From contig JASISA010000036.1 in the NCBI GenBank assembly GCA_031771865.1, positions 62,001 through 126,000 of the forward strand: DNA of 64,000 bases. Direction: 5' to 3'. The notes under the pieces were generated by a model. That model was not told where the DNA came from and did no database searches. It saw nothing but the letters and a program-made list of their open reading frames with translations. A program made the translations under genes and the position numbers. Positions 20,141 through 31,426 of the stretch are shown piece by piece; position 1 is the stretch's first letter; every line of letters begins with the position of its first letter. Origin of the DNA: Nothophaeocryptopus gaeumannii (lineage: Eukaryota; Ascomycota; Dothideomycetes; Mycosphaerellales; Mycosphaerellaceae).

Positions 20141-21883
20141 ATGGCCACCGTCCTACGAGAAAGAGTCAATAGCGTCAAAGCTGACCTCTACGCCAAGAGG
20201 AAGCTCTCGGGATGGGTCCTCCCAAAGTCAGAAGCCTCCTTCGCCGACAAGGACAAATGGACCAACATCGACTGCGATGTCACGCCAGAGGAACGTCGGA
20301 CATGGAACTCGCTGACGATCTTCGGCTTCTGGATGTCAGACGCCATGAACGCTCAGGGCTGGATGTCTCCCGCTGCAATCATCGCTCTCGGCCTGACTTA
20401 CCGGGAGGCTATCTACTGCATCATAATCGGCATGTCCATCACTGCCATTCCGATGGTCCTCAATGGAGCCATTGGTGCGCATCACCATATCCCCTTCCCC
20501 GTGGCTGTGAGAAGTAGCTTCGGATTCTACTTCGCACGCTTCGCCATCGTCACAAGAATGATCACAGCTTTATTCTGGCACGCCATTCAAACATACACCG
20601 GCTCTACGGCTCTCACGCAAATGATCCGCGCCATCTGGCCTTCTTACCTCGACATTCCCAATCACCTCCCCGCCTCCGCTGGAATTACCTCCCAACAACT
20701 CCTTAGCCATTTCCTCTTCTGGAGCATCCAATTCCCCATCCTCCTCATCGCGCCCCATAAACTGAAGTGGTTCTTCGTCTTCAAAGTTGTCGTCACAGTC
20801 ACCGTCTCCGTCGCAGTCGTCATCGCCATGACATCTATGGCCGGCGGAACAGGCGATATCTGGAATCAAGAATATCGCGTCAACGGATCCGCGCGCAACT
20901 GGTTCATCCTTTCAGCCATGATGAGCCAGTCCTCGGGATGGGCGACTATGGCGACCAACGTCCCCGACTTTACGAGATATCTTAAGAAGAGTCGGGGTGT
21001 ATACTGGCAAGGTCTTTTCCTCCCGCTCATCAGCCTCGTCCTCGGACTGTTTGGGATCATCTCTTGCTCGGCGAGTAACGTTGTGTATGGAGAATATATC
21101 TGGGACCCAATGGTTCTCGCCTCCAAATGGGACGGCCCCGCCGGCCGCTGCGGCGCTTTCTTCATTGGGTTTTGCTGGGTCGTCGCTCAGATCGGAACAA
21201 ACTTATCCGCGAACGTCATTTCTTTCGCGAATGATATGGTCAACCTGTTTCCGAAATACATCTCAATCCGACGAGGAGTGGTATTCGCTGCGGTTACGGC
21301 CGGATGGATTATGGTTCCTTGGAAGATTGTTTCGAGTGCGCAGAGTTTGTTGACGTTTATGAGTGGATTGGCGATATTTTTGGCGCCAATTAGTGCGATT
21401 TTGGCTTGTGATTATTGGGCTGTTAAGGGGAAGAAGTTGGATGTACCGAGTTTGTATAGGAGGCATGGGAGGTATCGGTATTGGTATGGGATTAACTGGA
21501 GGGCGGCGGTGGCGTTTTTGATAGGTGTTTGTCCGAATATTCCTGGGTGAGTTGAGATGGTGTTTCAGAACATCTCCAGAGTTGCACTGACGATACCCAG
21601 GCTTGCAAAGGCGGTGAACCCTTCAATCAAGCTCGATCAGGGGATCATTCACCTCTACGATATGAATTACCTCTGGGGTCTCACGTCCGCAGCGCTGGTC
21701 TACTACACACTCTCGAAATTCTTTCCGGCGCCAGAGACGCTGCTCGAGGAGACGATCTCGGACGATCCAACGATCGAGGGAATTGAGTATAAGCCAGAGG
21801 GATCAGATGCGTACAGTGGATCTGGTAAGGACGATGTTGAGATCACAGTTGAAGCGGGGAAGAAGAGCTTTGCGGAAGTTTGA
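20141..21883 (+). CDS. NCS1-family nucleobase/allantoin permease (Fur type)
   Basis: Two exons (20141-21546, 21601-21883; 54-nt intron) encode 562 residues with about 12 membrane segments. Diagnostic NCS1/Fur blocks are WTNIDCDVTPEERRTW before TM1, SDAMNAQGWMSPAAIIALGLT, NGAIGAHHHIPFPVAVRSSFGFYF, NVPDFTRYLKKSRG and the GQ-like IGTNLSANVISFAND. Fungal Fur proteins import uracil, allantoin or uric acid by proton symport at the plasma membrane; the specific substrate cannot be called. It shares its promoter with the 2OG oxygenase. Its C-terminal tail is acidic, as in ubiquitin-regulated Fur transporters. Confidence 0.93.
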
Positions 21884-22097
21884 GAGCTGGTATGAATATG
21901 CAATGTTGATGATATCGAGGTTAGAGATACCCGTGATGAAGCTATGAAGTTCAAACGCAGTCTGATAGCCGAAGCCCAAAATACATTCCTAAGTTCCAGC
22001 CAGAACAAAACGCCGTATCGTACCAAGAACGCCATGCCCCGTCCTTTCATGCCCCCAAGCAGTCGTCCATCCTCACTCATCGTCCGCTATTCGTCAT

Positions 22098-22721
22098 CTA
22101 CCACCACTTCTCAGTCCCTTCACCACTCGCTGCGGACACCGGGCCGAAGTCCACGAGTTCGGAATCTGTGGCCGTCTCCCAGCAAGAAGCGATCGTAGAA
22201 GGCGTGACGATTCGCAGCTTGGAAGCTGGCTCGTCTGTGATCATGGACGGCGAGTAGTACTCGAGTGATTCCTTGGAAGAGAATAGGTCTGAGTCCTCAT
22301 CGACATAGGGCCCGCCCTCAAAGTCAGCGAAGGCGATCGCGGCTTCGGCCTTCCAGGACTCGTCGTCTTCTGCCTCGAGGTCGGCGAGACGAGAGTAGGA
22401 TTGCTGGAGCTTTCTACCCGAGGTGTTCAGGTGCCAGGAGTAGTACTGATTGTGGTCCTGCTGCCGAGGTGGCTGGTGATGTGAAACGCCATTCTGCACC
22501 TCGACTTGATGACCAACCTCGAAAGATCCAGTACGGCGACGGCGGAATGGTGAGGTCGGACGACCCGTGATGCGCCATCTTCGAATAGCAATCGCTGGCC
22601 AGCGCAGGAACTGTTGCACTTTTTGGCTGAAGGTCAGGCGTGGTGGCTCCTCATCGTAGATGTGGACTCGGTGGATCGATGAGGCATAGATTCCGAACAT
22701 CTTGTCGTGAGAGTGTTGCAT
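22098..22721 (-). CDS. Hypothetical protein, 207 aa
   Basis: One frame with its first ATG at 22721 (MQHSHDKMFGIYASSIHRVH). It is not recognised. The middle is basic (RRRRTGSFEVGHQVEVQ), followed by Gln/Ser-rich and acidic stretches (DLEAEDDESWKAEAAIAFADFEGG), and it ends EGTEKWW. No membrane segment or signal peptide is seen. Coding-like composition and an uninterrupted frame are the only support. Confidence 0.5.
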   Translation of the reverse strand: MQHSHDKMFGIYASSIHRVHIYDEEPPRLTFSQKVQQFLRWPAIAIRRWRITGRPTSPFRRRRTGSFEVGHQVEVQNGVSHHQPPRQQDHNQYYSWHLNTSGRKLQQSYSRLADLEAEDDESWKAEAAIAFADFEGGPYVDEDSDLFSSKESLEYYSPSMITDEPASKLRIVTPSTIASCWETATDSELVDFGPVSAASGEGTEKWW

Positions 22722-22747
22722 GTTCAGCTTCTTCAAAGTTTCGCTGT

Positions 22748-23014
22748 TTAGAGACTGTTCTTGTATGCTGACGGTTTTCGCTGAGGTTCGAAATCTCGCT
22801 CTCGAGGCCTGTATTCGATTTTGGGTGACAAGTCAGGAAGACGGGATGTCAACCCTTTTTGTTCGAGAAGACGCATCGTGTGTCGTGGTATAGTGAAACC
22901 GAAGGTGTTGTGTGTCGGCGTCATGCTCGACTCGCCTTCACCAGATGGTTCTAGCAATCGCATAGGGAGATGCCTAGCGATTAATGAATGAGCTGGATAT
23001 ATGAACAATGGCAT
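22748..23014 (-). CDS. Small hypothetical ORF, 88 aa
   Basis: An ATG at 23014 opens a frame starting MPLFIYPAHSLIARHL and ending in a basic tail (EYRPRERDFEPQRKPSAYKNSL). The frame upstream is open but hydrophobic and not ATG-initiated. It lies just upstream of the 22098-22721 gene on the same strand and could be a 5' exon of it, but I find no convincing splice pair. Confidence 0.22.
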   Translation of the reverse strand: MPLFIYPAHSLIARHLPMRLLEPSGEGESSMTPTHNTFGFTIPRHTMRLLEQKGLTSRLPDLSPKIEYRPRERDFEPQRKPSAYKNSL

Positions 23015-23309
23015 TGTGTGTATATGGCTTTGATGGAGTAGGTCATCGTGAAAGGAAGAACAAAGGATGAGTAGGAAAATCGAAAGATAGCAAACAGAGA
23101 CGGCAGGCTTTGGGGTGTAAAGGAACGATTTGCCTGCCACTATGGCAGCGTGAGATTTCTCAAAGGTAGTGAGACAACAGCTGCCACAAAAGTCTCAGGC
23201 CGGAATTTCAGGGCGGGCGAAACATTTGGCGAAGTCTTCAGGCAATGCATAATGGGTATCTCGCTAATATCAAAGCAATCAGTGAACACGTTCGATGTTG
23301 TAAATACTC

Positions 23310-26300
23310 TCACCTGCTCTCAAGCCATGCCTTCCAATCGGTCTTCCGACCTTGCTGTGCATTGTTCGTCACATCTCTCTCACCTTCATCTATCACGTCG
23401 CCCTCCTGCCATCCATTCCATGCTGCGAGGCCAGCCAAATGTCGCATCGTCGGCCTGCCGTGAGGACAATTCCAGGGCTTCTCCATTTCGCCCATATGCT
23501 TGACAACCTTGCCCATTTGCGCTAAAGTCAGAGTCTTGCCAACCATGATGCTGCTTCGACAGGCACGCATGGCCAGCATTCGTTGCACTTTCTTCGGACG
23601 TGGTATTTCGTTGCTACCAGGAGGATATTCTGATAGCATATGGAGGAGCTCTTCCAAATCTGAGTCGTCGAAGACTGTCTCTTTCGACAGCGGTCGGGTG
23701 GTCAACCGGCAACGTCGGCCTGTCGGAACGTGCTCGTCAGAGTCCAGTACCATCGAAGTGGTCTCTATCTCAAATCCATTGGCCTTGAGGATGTCACTGT
23801 GGCTGATTACAATTTCCTCCTCGACAGCGGTGAGCTCGAGCGGCTTTGCGTGGAACAGGCGTTGCGACTGCAAGGTGACTGTCCTCTGCAGGCGCTCATA
23901 GTTGTATTTCTCATCCGCGGCGTGCTGGTCAATGATGAACAGGTCGTCTTCGTCATTTGACTTCTCACTTGGCCGTATGGCAAGGACGAAGCCCAGGTTG
24001 AACTGTCCTATGATCCGCATCTTGGCAAAGTCAGACTTTGTGACTGTCAATGACAGGCGAGATTCGACTTCGTCTCCATCCAGTTCGTCCTTGACAATCG
24101 CATTGTCTGTTGCTTCTTCCGGGAAATTTGCGGCACCGCAGCTCATCAGCTGTTGCTGCTTCTTGATCTTCTCAATATCTGTCTGCACGAATCTAGCAAG
24201 GCGAAGAGTGCCATCCTTGCGATTGCCGCCGTTCTTAAACACATTCGCCGCTCGCTTGAGATTGTCTTCTGTCGGCCTAGGCGCAGCTTCTTCCGCTTCT
24301 TGTATGAGCCGAGCAACCCTCTCATCTTCTTTGATCTTCTTCTCTGTTTCATCAATGTAGTCACCGTCCCATTCATCATCGTCGATAGAAACTGGTGCGA
24401 GGTCATCCAAAGCGTCTGATGTTGGAGGGTCTCGAACGGACACATCAACTTTCGAAATCGCGGCAGGTTTCATTGCCGGGCGTGGAAGTGAGACATCGTC
24501 ATCTGATTGCGGCTCCTTCCCCGATTCCTCACCGGCAGCATCCTCTTCGTCCGAAGACTGTGGTATTGACATTGCGCTACTGTCCACTTCCATCTGCGAC
24601 CCAGGTGCAGCGAACTTCTTGCGCAAATCATGTGCCAGCGAGGGACTGGCCCCATAGTTTGCCACTCTTTGTGAATCATCAGGCTTGTGAACACGACGCT
24701 TCTTGTACGGCGGACTGCTTCCTATAGTAGTCGTCATCGTAACGTCTCCCACCGTGATTTCTGCGGTCTGCAATGGAGTTCGCTTTGGACGCATGCGATC
24801 GAATGCGTTTGGCACAGGTCCCGGTACTGACTTCTGAGAGCTGGGGGCGATTGCAGGTATTGGTGTCTCTGGAGCAGGATCGATGCTTTGTGTCGGTAGC
24901 CTTGGAGGTGGCATTTCTGCGCTTTCAACAGCTGAGGCTTCCTCATCATTCTTCTGCGACTGCCTTCGGCTGGGATCCGCTTCAGTTTCATCGTCGTCCA
25001 AATTCTGATCTGCGGAGACTGCTTTGGGCGGCCGCTGTGGGAAAAGGTCATCGTATGGACTGCCCATTGGATCCGGATCTATTATCCCAATTGCGGAGTC
25101 AATCGTGGTTGGGGGAGTCTTAGTAGCATTAGCATCAACTGGGATCTCAGAGTGTTCTTCATTGTCCTCGTGAGAGCGCTCGAGCTGGTCACCAGGGTCG
25201 ACTGCCATTGGCGCAAGGGGCACCTCATGCTGCTGTTGCATGGTGCTCACCAGCTTCTGCTTCTCTCGGCTCAAGGCCTCATTCTGCGCCTTCGTCTCTT
25301 TGCGCTGCTCCGTATCGCGGCCGACCCAATTGTGGATGAGATTTGACGGCGAGCTAATTGGTTCCGATCTGATACCAGTTTTCACACTGCCTGCTTGAGC
25401 TGGAACGGGCTCCTCGTCGCTCTCGCTTTCGTCGCTTGACGCCTGCTCCTTCGAGATTGTGCTCTCCTTCGTCTCTGCAGAAGTTTTGCGTGAACCTGTA
25501 AGAGGCTGAAACGATGGCAACTTACGCTGCGGAAGCGTTGACTGAGGGACTGTGTAATCTGTCTGCTCGAAGAGCTCGGTCAGTGCTGATTTCAACCTCT
25601 CCAACAGTGCTGTTTGGTCGTGAAGTAGAATGGTCTTCTTGTCCGGCGACACGTTGACATCGTAAGACTCGGTGTCCATGATCAAATTCGCAAGCACGAA
25701 CGGAACCTGGGATACGTTGAAGCCCTTGTACACCTCATTAACAGCCTTCGAGACTTGCGGGAGCTTGCAAGGCCGACCATTGACGAAGAACATCTGTTTG
25801 TCCGGGGCTGAACGACCTTGTCCGAAGACTGGCTTGGAGATATGTCCTTCAACGCGAATTTCCATTGACTTGTCGGTAGCCTGAGTGGACCAGTTGCGTG
25901 CGCCTTGCGTGCTCGCGCCAATGCTAGGGGCCATCTCGAGACGCAACTCTAGCCTAATCAGGTCAATCATACATTTAGCGCCAAAGATGTTGACGATATT
26001 CTCTTTGGTGGAAGTGTTGGCTTTGGTGGTGAACTGCAGTTCCTTCTTCCCCTTCGAGATCTGCTTGCTCACGGACAGGCGAACGTCGGTACAGATACAG
26101 CCATATTGATAGAGCAGGCCCAGTGCTTTGCTGTACTCTCGCTTCGCATTCTTCTCAAGCTCGCGACGCCGGACCGGTAGGTTGTAGAAGATCTCGTCGA
26201 CGTAGACGGTTGTGCCTTTCTGCGCCGCTGCCGGAGATGCGGTCTTCAACTTGCCAGACGTCTCAAAGTCAAGCTTCTTGCCCAACGGACCATCCTCCGC

Positions 26301-26645
26301 TCTCGCAGTGAGAATGTGAAACTTGGACAGCGCACATAGCGAGGAGATGGCTTCGCCACGGAAGCCGAAGGTGTCCAGAGAGGTCAGGTCCTCGTATGTG
26401 GAAAGCTTCGAGGTATGGTGCTTCAGCCCGACACTTTCGTAGTCGTCCGGTGATATGCCCTTGCCATTGTCCTTGACCTCTATGGAGTCCAGACCCCAAT
26501 TCTTGAAAGTCACGTCGATGGATGTGGCGTCGGCGTCCAGGCTGTTCTCCACGAGTTCCTTGACAACGGATTGTAGGTCGACGATGACCTGACCAGACTG
26601 GATCTGGTGGACGGAGCGGTCTTCTATGGCCTTGATGGTGGCCAT
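23310..26645 (-). CDS. PMS1: DNA mismatch repair protein Pms1 (MutL family)
   Basis: An intronless frame of 1111 residues. The N-terminal GHKL ATPase is complete: ENSLDADA (motif I), DNGKGI (II), GFRGEAISSL (III) and VSPDKKTILL further on. A long acidic, disordered linker (residues ~370-850) contains low-complexity Asp/Glu/Ser. The C-terminal endonuclease/dimerisation domain carries the metal-binding DQHAADEKYNYE (from about residue 906), MRACRSSIMVG and CPHGRP (about residue 1060), the residue set needed for nicking activity. With Mlh1 it forms MutL-alpha. It diverges from the rhodanese gene over 193 bp. Confidence 0.97.
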   Translation of the reverse strand: MATIKAIEDRSVHQIQSGQVIVDLQSVVKELVENSLDADATSIDVTFKNWGLDSIEVKDNGKGISPDDYESVGLKHHTSKLSTYEDLTSLDTFGFRGEAISSLCALSKFHILTARAEDGPLGKKLDFETSGKLKTASPAAAQKGTTVYVDEIFYNLPVRRRELEKNAKREYSKALGLLYQYGCICTDVRLSVSKQISKGKKELQFTTKANTSTKENIVNIFGAKCMIDLIRLELRLEMAPSIGASTQGARNWSTQATDKSMEIRVEGHISKPVFGQGRSAPDKQMFFVNGRPCKLPQVSKAVNEVYKGFNVSQVPFVLANLIMDTESYDVNVSPDKKTILLHDQTALLERLKSALTELFEQTDYTVPQSTLPQRKLPSFQPLTGSRKTSAETKESTISKEQASSDESESDEEPVPAQAGSVKTGIRSEPISSPSNLIHNWVGRDTEQRKETKAQNEALSREKQKLVSTMQQQHEVPLAPMAVDPGDQLERSHEDNEEHSEIPVDANATKTPPTTIDSAIGIIDPDPMGSPYDDLFPQRPPKAVSADQNLDDDETEADPSRRQSQKNDEEASAVESAEMPPPRLPTQSIDPAPETPIPAIAPSSQKSVPGPVPNAFDRMRPKRTPLQTAEITVGDVTMTTTIGSSPPYKKRRVHKPDDSQRVANYGASPSLAHDLRKKFAAPGSQMEVDSSAMSIPQSSDEEDAAGEESGKEPQSDDDVSLPRPAMKPAAISKVDVSVRDPPTSDALDDLAPVSIDDDEWDGDYIDETEKKIKEDERVARLIQEAEEAAPRPTEDNLKRAANVFKNGGNRKDGTLRLARFVQTDIEKIKKQQQLMSCGAANFPEEATDNAIVKDELDGDEVESRLSLTVTKSDFAKMRIIGQFNLGFVLAIRPSEKSNDEDDLFIIDQHAADEKYNYERLQRTVTLQSQRLFHAKPLELTAVEEEIVISHSDILKANGFEIETTSMVLDSDEHVPTGRRCRLTTRPLSKETVFDDSDLEELLHMLSEYPPGSNEIPRPKKVQRMLAMRACRSSIMVGKTLTLAQMGKVVKHMGEMEKPWNCPHGRPTMRHLAGLAAWNGWQEGDVIDEGERDVTNNAQQGRKTDWKAWLESR

Positions 26646-26838
26646 TTCCTGTAGTGATTCAGCCCATAGCGTTGGTGTTTGTGGAGGAGAAACTCAAGTC
26701 CAGACGGAGTCGCGAAAGTGGCGCGTGTCGGCCCATGCCTCAGGCCGGCAGATTGACTCAGGACGTCCCTCCACACTTCGCGACGTCGCATTGGACTTTC
26801 TAGCGGGTCTCAATCTCCACTACAACTTCGATATCAAC
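26646..26838. promoter_or_regulatory. Compact bidirectional promoter PMS1 / rhodanese
   Basis: Only 193 bp separate the two divergent start codons, so the genes must share upstream sequence. No TATA box is evident on either strand. Confidence 0.6.
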
Positions 26839-27418
26839 ATGGCGTTCGCAAGGTCAGCGGCTGTGATTGCTCTACGCAGCAATGTCTGCCAGCAATGCAG
26901 AAGAACACTGGTCACCAAGTCATTTCTGCAGCCAGCAAGCCGACCAGTGCAGAGGACTATCAACCCAGCATTCGTATCCGTGAGACGGCATTCTGCGCCA
27001 GGCTCGATCTCGAAGGTGTACGAATTTAATGGTATGAAGAAGCTCAGCGACTCTCCGGATGGAGAGACCATACTCATAGGTACACGGTCCGGAACACCCA
27101 ATGATCTCGACTTCTGCTGATCTGCTGTCAGACGTCCGCGAACCTTCCGAGTACGAAGCTGGCTACATCCCGAACGCCATCAACATACCCGTCAAGTCAC
27201 AGCCCGACGCATATTTCTTACCCGAGGAAGAGTTTGAGGACAGATTTGGATTTGAGAAGCCTGGTACGGACAAGCCGGTGGTGTTCTATTGCAAGGCAGG
27301 CGTGAGAAGCAGTGCAGCAGCGCAATTGGCACAACAGCACGGTTACAAGGATGTTGCAGAGTACAGAGGCAGCTGGATAGATTGGCAGAAGAATGGTGGG
27401 CCTGAGCAGAAGCCATGA
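26839..27418 (+). CDS. Single-domain rhodanese, probably mitochondrial
   Basis: Two exons (26839-27079, 27132-27418; 52-nt intron) encode 175 residues. The N-terminal ~55 residues are Arg/Ser/Ala-rich without acids (starting MAFARSAAVIALRSN), a typical matrix-targeting presequence. The rhodanese domain has the CH2A-like start DVREPSEYEAGYIPNAINIP and the active-site loop with C134 in YCKAGVRS, the six-residue loop of sulfurtransferases. It would transfer sulfane sulfur to cyanide or a thiol acceptor. The intron falls directly before the DVREP motif. Confidence 0.92.
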
Positions 27419-27573
27419 GATAGAAGTGGGAATGGAAACTTGTGATACCCTCAGCCGCCTTTCGGCGCGTCAGCGACTCAAGCTCAAGAGTGATGGTCGA
27501 TATCAACGTTGACATTCTGGTGCGCCTCAAGCTACGAATGGAACTGCTACTCTGGGTATCTCTCCCGTATCCA

Positions 27574-30500
27574 TTAGACACGATGCTGTGAACCATAGCC
27601 TGAGTCAGCATCTGGAAAGCTCGAAGCTGCACCGGGACCGGATCCCTTCATCAGTTCCTCCAAAAGGCCTCCAGGAGCTGAGCCCTGACCTTGCGCCGCA
27701 AGGGCGATGCCGTTCGCTTGTCCCATAGTACCTGAGCCCGACGAACCTGCAATATTAGGGGCGTATGCTCTCACTAACAAATCGAGCACCACACGTCTCT
27801 GCACCGCCTCCGGACTCTGAGGATTCGCTGTGAGCTGCAAAGCTATCGACAGAATAGTCTCTAAGGCCTGCTCGCGGTTTGGTACAGGCTGCGTCCGTTG
27901 CGCGAACAACCCTTCGAGAAATTGCACTCTCTGCTCAAGCACCCGGGCGTGTGTCATTGCTGGAGTCGACTGAACGCCAGGAGGCTCGGTCTCGATCGAT
28001 TGCATCGCAAAGTTACCAGAGCCAAGGGAGAGATCGACCATTCCTTCGTTCACGCTGGGCTGAGGCCATGGATCGGGGGCTTGGGCCCACTCTTCTGCGC
28101 TGATGTTCACGCCGTTCCAGTCGTCGGACAAGGTGAATTCGGAGTCGTCCGTAGCCTGGCCACTTTCTGTAGACCCAGACATGTATACAGAAAGGTCTGG
28201 GTCAGGTGCATCGGGATATTTCATGTGGAAGATGCCGAGCCACTTGTCCTCTTGCGTAATGATATGCTGGCAGCCTTCAGCTTCCATGTTATCTTCATGC
28301 GGAGCTCCATGCCTTTCGCATTTCTTCATTGAGCATGTCTTCGGCGGCGGGCTTTTGCGATGGTCTTCTAGTGCCTGTGCACTTTCGAACGACTGGAAAC
28401 AGGACGAGCAGGGATGGAAGTTGTGGTGCACCTCAGCCTCCAGATGTCGACTGGTCGATGTCAGCGGTCCTGTTGACAATATTGCGGACTGAAAAGTCTT
28501 TGACTTACATCATCGACGCCACATATTTGTATCGAGTAGTGTCACTGGCGTACACGTGCGGCTCACCAACATGGAAGATACAAGGGAATCGCGGTCCAAT
28601 CTTTTGCTTCTTTGAATTGGGTGAACCGTCGAATGTGATGATGCCGCTGGCACTGCCGCTTCGTGACCCACTAGAGCCAGAGCCGGAGCCAGTCGCGATT
28701 CGCTTTCCGCAGGCTCTACTCGACTGCGGACCGCTCCCTCTTTGAGCATCAAAATTCTGGCTGGCTTGACTGCTCTCAAAACCTGCGCCCGCTCGTGCTC
28801 TGACGTTGGCAGATAGAAGTAACAGGCCTGCTCTGTGTGTGGGCGGCTCGCTACTTGCACGGGCTCTGGGCTTTGTGTTCGAAGGTGGTCTTTGAAGGGC
28901 GCTTTGGGCGGTCTCCAAGCTTGTTTGAGATTCTGGCGTCGCATCTGACGATCTTACCTGCTCTTCCTCGCTCGGGGAGGAATTTCCACGTGCTCTGACA
29001 CGATGATCAGACGAGCGGTACACTTCTCCCGACCGAGAGGACGAGAAGCTGCGTGAGCGCCCCGAACCCAGCCTTTCTGGCCTCACTGGTGACGTTATCA
29101 TATCCAAGGATCCACAGAGCAAAAGCAGCCGGAGTACCCTTTGCGAAACGTTTTGCGATACCCTGACTTCCTCATCCGTATCATTGATGCCATCTTCGTG
29201 GCACTCATGGGGGCTCGGTGCCTCAATTGGTGTCTGCACCAATCGAGACGGCTCTTGGGTTTCGGATTCTTGTCCCCTCACTTCGTTCTCGTCCAGAATA
29301 GCAACAGCAGCGTCAGCGCCATCAGTGATGCGTCCTTGGCCATTAGGCGCTTTCTCCTCTTCAACTCTGTTCAACACAGCATCAGTAAGACCAGTGCCAT
29401 CAAGAATGGACTCCGTCTGGGCAGCAGATAGGCTTTCACGATCTGCATGATGCTGACTTTCCAGGGCTGGGCTGTGCGTCTCTAAGTGTCTCTTCAGATC
29501 GTCGAAGTTTTCAAATGACGTGCCACAGCCAGCGGTTGGACAGCCCCAACGGACCTTATGGCTACGCTCATGCTGCGTTAGAGCGGCCTTTGTGGGCCAG
29601 TATTTCCCACAACCCTTGTGCGCACAAAGATATGGATCATTGCTGCCGGATGATAAGACGGTCTCGTGGTTGACTTGGTCAATCCCAGGAAGATGAGCGG
29701 GCGCCGAATCACCTTGAGAGGGCCAGCTCATCGTCTTCTGAACAGGCGGATTTCGGGAACAAGTACCGTACGGCGACGCACCAGAAGCAGATCCGGAGTT
29801 GACACTGTTTGGCGAGCTGTACGACGAGCTACTATGGGCCGAACTGCTAGCCGTATATCCGGAATAGACACTATGTGGTGAGCTATAGGTGGAGCTGCCG
29901 TATGGTGAACTGCACGCCGTGTAACTGGACGAGGTACTGTAGGGCGAATTATTCTGTGGATATCCACTCCGTCCAGTAAATGAGGATCTACCCTGTGGAT
30001 ATCCGGGTAGAGTACTGTATGGCGAGCTGCCAGGCGTATATCGACTGAGGAATGGTGGTGGAATCAGGGCCGCACTCAGCGGTACGCCATATTTCGCAGT
30101 TGCCATCGAGAACGCACGGGTCGTGTGGACTCCGGAATCACTGGACGTGCTTTTAAAGTAATGAGCGTTCCACTCTCCAGCCGATGGCAGATACCGTGAA
30201 TGATACAAGGCTTGTCTAGGAGGTCCGGCGTACTGCGCTTGAAGAGCAACTGGATGGTACCCATTGTTTGGCAGAAATGGGGCTGCATTGACGGACCTTG
30301 CTGCGGTGATTGAATGATCCGTTTGCACATCGTGTTCGTCTCCCGAGGAAGTGTACCGATCTCGATTGTCTGAGAGCACTGGAACTGGAACAATCGAGTT
30401 CGTCGTATTGGGAATGTGTTCCTTCTGCGATGGACTGAGGGATCGTCGGCCTTCTCCAAAAGACTCATACTCCGTGACTTTGACTCTACTCCCTCCGGCG

Positions 30501-30877
30501 GCTCGCTTTGCTTTATGCTGGATCACCTCTTTAGCCAAGAGAGAGTTCAGATCATCCGGCACGCAACTTTTCAGCTTGAAGCTGGCAGAAAACTTCTTGA
30601 AATCTTCCAGCTTTTGGTCCTTGCTTTTGGGCTTCCCGGCGCTTTTTGCATCCTCCGCTGCTCTGATGCGCAGCTTCTCATTGCTAAGGAACTCCTTGAA
30701 AGCGTCGCCACTGCCCTCGAGCTTGAAGTTGGTGGCGAATTCCTTCAAGTCATTCAGCCCTGCGTTCTTCTGGAATGTGTCGAAAGGCTCCGCTTGTCTT
30801 GCTGGAGTAACACGCAGCTTTCCGCTGGTCAGAACCCGCTCGGAAGCATGGCTTCCCTTATCATTGTGCTCTTCCAT
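27574..30877 (-). CDS. C2H2 zinc-finger transcription factor with a C-terminal Cys/His module (paralogue A)
   Basis: Two exons (28509-30877, 27574-28450; 58-nt intron) encode 1081 residues. Two C2H2 fingers lie in the middle (YLCAHKGCGKYW...HERSH and WGCPTAGCGTSF...HLETH), preceded by a Tyr/Ser-rich repeat region (YSSP, YSTS, GYPQ units at about 29740-30040). The last third is a separate module: FPCIFHVGEPHVYA, then RHLEAEVHH, CSSCFQSF, a CSMKKC pair and EGCQHI, then a helical zipper (ARVLEQRVQFLEGLF) and a terminal DSGYGS. The intron splits the module at VASM|IRH, matching paralogue B exactly. Nuclear DNA binding is inferred from the fingers. Confidence 0.88.
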
Positions 30878-31426
30878 GATTGCATGCGCGAGGCTACTTC
30901 GTCTTGATTCTGGACTTTGGGTCTATCAGTAGACCACTTTGTGTACAGCGACCCATCAAACACATTGTAGTCTCCGCGACTGTACGCTGTTGCAAGACAA
31001 GAGTTGGAATGTAGGCTGCGAGCTGCATCCGCAAGGCTGGGACGAAGTGTTCACTTGAGGATGTAGCTCACATGATCTCAACCCACGCTGTGGCGTACTA
31101 GAACGCATCCTATTCGACCGTCTGTGAGGCCGCCTCCAAAGTACAACCGAAGCTCAACCGCTCTACTGCCATTCTGGAACTAGCGTCTTGCCTTCGAGTG
31201 AACGGAAAGGCCATCTTTCTTGTCAGTTGCTCTTGGTATTGCAACAAAAACCCTCTAGATGCGAGAAATGGCAAGGAGCGATATCTTAGGTAGCCTTTCG
31301 GCATTTCAACAATCTGAAGCTTATCGGCAATAGCACTTTTTGATCTGGCATCTAGCCAAAACATGCACGACATCAGCTCGAGGCTTCGCGTACCGAGAGG
31401 ATGAATTTGACACGCTGTCAAACTTC
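30878..31426. promoter_or_regulatory. Intergenic region between the two zinc-finger paralogues
   Basis: This 549-bp stretch between tandem minus-strand genes contains the promoter of paralogue A and the 3' flank of paralogue B. No repeat or RNA gene is recognised. Confidence 0.4.
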
